A model generated the notes under the pieces. It did no database searches. It saw only the letters and a list, made by a program, of their open reading frames with translations, and was not told the origin of the DNA. From Sphingomonas cannabina (GTDB taxonomy: Bacteria; Pseudomonadota; Alphaproteobacteria; Sphingomonadales; Sphingomonadaceae): DNA of 64,000 nt. Shown piece after piece: positions 60,209 to 64,000 of this stretch. The position numbers were made by a program, and so were the translations under genes. The stretch spans positions 915,001 to 979,000 of the forward strand of contig NZ_CP090059.1 of the NCBI RefSeq assembly GCF_021391395.1, written 5' to 3'. Each line of letters begins with the position of its first letter. The first letter of the stretch is position 1.

Positions 60209-60592
60209 ATGGGTCGTGCCGGCGTGACATGTGCGCTTCTGGTCGCGACCTGCTGTTTGTCGACATCCCTGGCAGCGACCGGCCCCATAGATGTCTATGC
60301 TCAGGAAGCTGCCAATCGCGTGGGTTTGCTGGAACATTGCCAGGCGTTGGGCTTCGCCAGGGCGGGAGATGTTGAGAACGCACGCAAGATCTTGATGAAT
60401 CGTCCTGCAATGCCGCCCGATGCTATCCTTCGGGCAGCGGAGGGCGACGGCAAGAAAGGCAAACTCCTTGCCGCAGGGCAATATATGTCGCTGGAACAGC
60501 TCGCCGACCGTTCCCATATGACTGTCGGTCAGATATGCGACGGATTCGTCGAGAACGCCTCCGTTGCTGCCGGCATGATCGATCACCCCTGA
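60209..60592 (+). CDS. Exported hypothetical protein (127 aa)
   Basis: Signal MGRAGVTCALLVATCCLSTS followed by a helical mature part (AQEAANRVGLLEHCQALGFA; LLAAGQYMSLEQLADRSHMT) with two Cys (EHCQALG, GQICDGF) likely paired. The ATG at 60209 is four bases after the preceding stop; a GTG at 60197 would overlap it. Function unknown, but the gene order suggests joint action with the two genes before it. Confidence 0.62.
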   Translation: MGRAGVTCALLVATCCLSTSLAATGPIDVYAQEAANRVGLLEHCQALGFARAGDVENARKILMNRPAMPPDAILRAAEGDGKKGKLLAAGQYMSLEQLADRSHMTVGQICDGFVENASVAAGMIDHP

Positions 60593-60646
60593 ACACGAAG
60601 GACAAGCCAGGAACATGGGCCGATCCAGCTCAATGAGTCGCTGGCA

Positions 60647-61306
60647 ATGAGGGCCGGCCGGCCCATTATCGCTTTCGGGATCGGCCTTCTGCCGCTCGTC
60701 TTATGTAGTGTTTCCGGAGGCTGCGCTTCCGTGGCGGCGTCATCCGATCTCGCGGCGGACTCGACCACCCCGAGAGAGCTTCGAAACGGCAACATGGTTT
60801 CCGAGATTCGGGTCAGAAATCACGGCGACTTTACGCTGGTCTATGACCGGCGTGACCGGACCATCGAGCTCCGCCACGAGGATCATGCGACATCTATCCT
60901 CAGGATACCGACGGGATATGACCCCGCTCTGGTGGGCGCGGAAGGCGATATCCGCTTCCTTCCGGCCCGCCTGCAGCCTTACATCGCGCAGGGGAAGCTT
61001 CTGCTGACCCTGACGCTCCGAACGACCGGGGGCGATGGTAACGGTCAATGTGGCGCCGGCGTGGAAGAATATCTCAAGGTCGTCGACGTCAGTTCGACCC
61101 GCCCCCAGGTCATCGCCTCTCATCTGATCGGCAGCTGCGCTGAAGCGATCGAACTCGACCATGATGGGGGACGCGAGGACATGCTCCTGCCGTTTCGCGT
61201 TACACGTAGCGAGCTCCAAATCCGGTTGCTCTCCTACAGGAACCGGGACGGCGGACCGTTCGTCGCCCACCTGTCGCCGGATTTCAGGCGGCTGCAACTG
61301 GAATGA
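60647..61306 (+). CDS. Putative lipoprotein (219 aa)
   Basis: Lipoprotein signal (IGLLPLVLCSVSGGCASVAA; Cys about 26), then a beta-rich part (VSEIRVRNHGDFTLVYDRRD; LLTLTLRTTGGDGNGQCGAG; VTRSELQIRLLSYRNRDGGP). No family recognised. Last of the four exported-protein genes between two IS remnants. Confidence 0.65.
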   Translation: MRAGRPIIAFGIGLLPLVLCSVSGGCASVAASSDLAADSTTPRELRNGNMVSEIRVRNHGDFTLVYDRRDRTIELRHEDHATSILRIPTGYDPALVGAEGDIRFLPARLQPYIAQGKLLLTLTLRTTGGDGNGQCGAGVEEYLKVVDVSSTRPQVIASHLIGSCAEAIELDHDGGREDMLLPFRVTRSELQIRLLSYRNRDGGPFVAHLSPDFRRLQLE

Positions 61307-61364
61307 CATCACGACGCTGACTGCCCGCGTGACCGCTGCATGGGCTCAGGACCCATTGATATGA

Positions 61365-61470
61365 GAGGCGCGATCTGATTCAGGCTCCGTGAGGAGACTG
61401 GATGTGAGCGACCTCTACAGGCTGACCGACGAGCAAATGGCGCAGCTGGCTGCCGACGAAGCTCGCTAAC
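61365..61470 (+). mobile_element. IS5-family left-end remnant
   Basis: GATTCAGGCTCCGTGAGGAG leads into the first codons of an IS5-type transposase (GTG at 61402: MSDLYRLTDEQMAQLAADEA, then stop). IS5 transposases of this group start with the same MSDLYxLTDxQMxxL words. The rest of the element is absent. The following 61471-61878 (about 400 bases) shows no gene. Confidence 0.6.
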
Positions 61471-61878
61471 GATCACGCCGGCGAAAATTGAACAGTGCGC
61501 CGAGCAGAGCGAGCGGAGGGAGCCGCGCCCGATTTCGTCCCACACTGGCTCACCGGCGCCTTGGTCCCCGGTAGCTGTCAAACTTGTGAGTGGCGGGTTC
61601 TGGCGTGAAGCGATTTTCCCGGCACCGCTACGGAACGACATATGTTGGTCGGAAGCTGTAGCACCGCAGCTGTGAGGCCAAGCTGAGGCACCGCGTTCAC
61701 TCATCCTGCTCGCCCTGTCAGCCCTTTCCTCTCCGCTTGCGCTCACGGTCTGGCTCCCTAGGCATGCGACAATCTCGACGGAATTGAAGCCTTGGGCCGC
61801 CCATGACCTGCCTGCCGCGGCAGAAGAATGTTTCGCGATATGCGCCACGAACAGGCAATCGACGGATCGTCGTCGGGA

Positions 61879-62814
61879 TCAGGCGGTGCGCGAGATCCGG
61901 GCGACGTGCAATTCCGTGCCGTCGGCGTCGCGATAGCCGATGCGGATGGCCTCGCGATTGAGCGCGCAGGCAACGAAGCCAGGCTTCAGCGCGCAGAAAT
62001 CGCCGCCATTGTCGCTGCATGGGTCGTCGTTCTGCGAGCCGGCGCCGGCGCAGACATGGTCGGTCAGGCCTTGCTGCACATGCTGCAGGTTGTGGTTGTG
62101 GCCGTGCAGGTAGAGTGGCACCTGATAGCGCTGCAGAAGGGGATTGACGCGGTCGATCAGGTCGGGACCGGCAGCCTTGTCCGCAGCGCCGTAGCGCACG
62201 ACCGGATGGTGGCCGATCGCGATCTTCCAGTCGGCCCGTGACGCCGCCAGCGCGTGGTCGAGCCAGCGGAGCTGCGCCTCGACATCCTGGCCGGAGACCA
62301 TGGTCTTGCGATCGTTATAATAGCCGGAGATCATGGGCGTGGTGTCGATCACGAAGAATTCCACCGTCGTCCGGTCGGGCGCCTGCTTGCGGAACGAATA
62401 CCAGCGCCCCGGCATGGTCCAGCGGCCCTTGCGCGCGCCATAGTCGATCTGCGCCTGCTCGTTGCCGCGATAGTCGTGGTTGCCGAGCGAGGCGTACCAC
62501 GGCACCTGGAGCGAGGTGGCGTGGTAGATGTCCTCGAACGACCCCTGCCAATGGGGATCGTCGACCCCGGTCACGCCGTTCTCGTAGAAATTATCGCCGA
62601 CCGTCAGCACGAATTCGGCACCGATCTCCATCGCGGTCTCGGCCATGCGATCGGCCACTACCCGTTGGTTGCCTCGTCCGAACCGGCCCCAGTCGCCGAG
62701 GACGAGGAACGTCATCGACGGTCCGCCGGCACGCGCCCATGCCGAGGACAGCGGCATGAACGACACGGCAAGTCCGCCCAGTACATGGCGGCGGGTAAGG
62801 CTGGGAGTGGACAT
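61879..62814 (-). CDS. Tat-exported metallophosphatase (purple acid phosphatase-like)
   Basis: A 311-residue calcineurin-like phosphoesterase. Tat signal TRRHVLGGLAVSFMPLSSAW; metal-binding motifs in order are FLVLGDWGRFGRGNQ, LTVGDNFYENGV, ASLGNHDYRGN, KIAIGHHPVVRYG and LYLHGHNHNLQH. All five blocks of a two-metal phosphatase are there, and the arrangement matches tartrate-resistant acid phosphatases. It lies 50 bases downstream of a TonB receptor gene, so both probably serve uptake and hydrolysis of a phosphorylated nutrient. Confidence 0.9.
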   Translation of the reverse strand: MSTPSLTRRHVLGGLAVSFMPLSSAWARAGGPSMTFLVLGDWGRFGRGNQRVVADRMAETAMEIGAEFVLTVGDNFYENGVTGVDDPHWQGSFEDIYHATSLQVPWYASLGNHDYRGNEQAQIDYGARKGRWTMPGRWYSFRKQAPDRTTVEFFVIDTTPMISGYYNDRKTMVSGQDVEAQLRWLDHALAASRADWKIAIGHHPVVRYGAADKAAGPDLIDRVNPLLQRYQVPLYLHGHNHNLQHVQQGLTDHVCAGAGSQNDDPCSDNGGDFCALKPGFVACALNREAIRIGYRDADGTELHVARISRTA

Positions 62815-62864
62815 GGCGGATTTCCTCAGGTGCGGCGCGGACGGGGTAGCGGGCGGCGGAGACG

Positions 62865-64000
62865 TCAGTATTTCAGGCGCAGGCCGAGGCCGGCGGCGGT
62901 GCCGAACGATTCCCAGCTGACAATGCGGCTGCGGTCGCCGGCATAGGTGATGGCGGTGCTGTTGGTGATGTTGCGCCATTCGGCGAACAGCTGGAGCCGC
63001 TTGCTGAGATTGTAGCTGGCGCTGAGATCGAGCGTGGTGCGGCCGGCGATGACTTCGTCGAAGTCGGGGCCGTCGTCGGACATGCCGCCATCGTCGATGC
63101 TGTCACCGGTATAGGCCAGGCTGAGCCGCAGGAAGGCCGGCCCCTTGGCATAGACGAGCGCGGCGTTGAGGATGTCTTTCGGCTGCTCCGACAGCGGCGG
63201 CCGATCGGGGCGCGGGGCATAGATCAGCGTCGATTCGATGTGCGCATAATTGATTTCGACGCCCAGGCCCGAGAGCAATCCCGGCAGCTTGTCGAACTGC
63301 TGGCGATAGGCGGCCTCGAACCCCTTGATCTTGCCGCTGGCGCCGGTCTGGGTGGTGAACTGCTGATAGATGACGCCGTCGATGGTGACCGGCTGCTGCG
63401 TGACCAGCGGATAATTGTCGATATTCTTCTTGAACGCACCGATGGTCAGATAGTTGAGCGGCCCGAAATACCAGTCGACCGACGCATCGAAATTCTCCGA
63501 TTCGAGCGGCTTCAGGCCCGGGTTGGGGATGGAGATCGTCCGCGCCTCGTCGTCGCGCGAGGCATTGGCGTAGACGTTCTCGGGATCGGGCCGCGCGGTG
63601 GTGTTCGACCAGCTCGCGCGCGCGACCAGATTGGGCGTGATATCGTAGCGCAGGTGCACCGACGGCAGGAGATGCGACGACGTGCCCTCGAAGCGCTGAA
63701 GGCCGGTGCCGGCGGTCTCGCCCAGCCGCTCGAAGCTGGTGTCCGCGGTCTCGAACCGACCGCCGCCGATGATCGTGAACGGGCCATGGCGATAGGTCGC
63801 CATGCCGTAATAGGCCTGGATGGTGACGTTGGCCTTGAAGTCGGCCGCGACGTCGACGCCGCGGGTGTAGAACACCTGCGCCGGGCCGAACTTGCCCGGG
63901 TTGGCGTCGAGCAGCCCGTGCGCCTTGTCGAAGTCGGACAGCGAGCCGAAGTAGATGTCGTCGCGCACCATCGCCGGGCTGGTCGACATGAAGTCGCCGA
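62865..64000 (-). CDS. TonB-dependent receptor, C-terminal part (cut by window edge)
   Basis: About 378 codons of the outer-membrane barrel. Blocks typical of TonB receptors: MATYRHGPFTIIGGGRFETA, LPSVHLRYDITPNLVARASW, PNPGLKPLESENFDASVDWY, LTIGAFKKNIDNYPLV, GFEAAYRQQF, NLSKRLQLFAEWRNITNSTA, and a final aromatic Tyr after GLRLK. The plug and TonB box lie outside the window. Next to the phosphatase it may import a phosphate ester or its product. Confidence 0.9.
   Translation of the reverse strand, partial: GDFMSTSPAMVRDDIYFGSLSDFDKAHGLLDANPGKFGPAQVFYTRGVDVAADFKANVTIQAYYGMATYRHGPFTIIGGGRFETADTSFERLGETAGTGLQRFEGTSSHLLPSVHLRYDITPNLVARASWSNTTARPDPENVYANASRDDEARTISIPNPGLKPLESENFDASVDWYFGPLNYLTIGAFKKNIDNYPLVTQQPVTIDGVIYQQFTTQTGASGKIKGFEAAYRQQFDKLPGLLSGLGVEINYAHIESTLIYAPRPDRPPLSEQPKDILNAALVYAKGPAFLRLSLAYTGDSIDDGGMSDDGPDFDEVIAGRTTLDLSASYNLSKRLQLFAEWRNITNSTAITYAGDRSRIVSWESFGTAAGLGLRLKY

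Noticed and set aside
1-64000. CRISPR array, rRNA, integrase with attachment sites or replication origin
   Set aside because: No regular direct repeats, rRNA words, tyrosine integrase, rep or par genes were seen, so element ends and mode of replication stay open.

Overview
The DNA is GC-rich (roughly 60-68 % by eye). Codon use and gene families (trb-type conjugation genes, a DUF3363-type relaxase, TonB receptor, DUF736, DUF2274) suggest an alphaproteobacterium of the Sphingomonadales (Sphingomonas/Sphingobium/Sphingopyxis-like). No replication gene, rRNA, tRNA or CRISPR array was seen. The window looks like most of an integrative conjugative element (or plasmid transfer region) with cargo, running into an accessory area full of decayed elements.

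Layout. 0-0.7 kb: 5' part of a serine recombinase operon joined to a degenerate copy of the traG 5' region. 0.9-7 kb: lipoprotein, then a MacAB-like ABC exporter (adaptor, permease, ATPase) and a glycosyltransferase on the minus strand. 7.3-13.9 kb: stress and central-carbon cargo (two BON proteins, universal stress protein, PfkB-type kinase, PEP synthase, hemerythrin-like protein). 14-26.2 kb: a compact minus-strand conjugation operon in the order traG, copG-like, trbB, C, D, E, J, L, F, G, I, DUF2274, mostly joined by ATGA overlaps. 26.3-34.8 kb: a defence/addiction island with a nucleotidyltransferase-HEPN protein, an XRE/ImmA-IrrE pair, a divergent ubiquitin-like operon (45-aa protein, single Ub-like protein, E1-like enzyme, DUF6527, Cys-rich protein), DarTG with a frameshifted toxin, and a TacA/TacT pair. 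35-37.7 kb: relaxase with a candidate oriT. 37.7-44.4 kb: DNA repair genes (exonuclease III, AlkB-like), an AAC(6')-like acetyltransferase, a YadA-type adhesin remnant, then lytic transglycosylase, TraF peptidase, excisionase-like HTH, DUF736 and a thermonuclease. 44.6-61.4 kb: a Tat-exported serine hydrolase, many small exported proteins and lipoproteins of unknown role, and fragments of IS630, IS3 and IS5 elements and truncated genes. 61.9-64 kb: a Tat-exported metallophosphatase and the end of a TonB-dependent receptor.

How it fits together. TraG couples the relaxosome (relaxase plus oriT) to the Trb mating channel; TraF and the transglycosylase help build it. The island between traG and the relaxase carries systems of the kind that protect or stabilise a mobile element. 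The most notable are the compact ubiquitin-like conjugation operon, apparently controlled by an XRE repressor through two CTACG-N4-CGTAG operators, and an unrecognised family of exported proteins built from a repeated unit of about 35 residues, present as two intact genes and one decayed two-domain gene.
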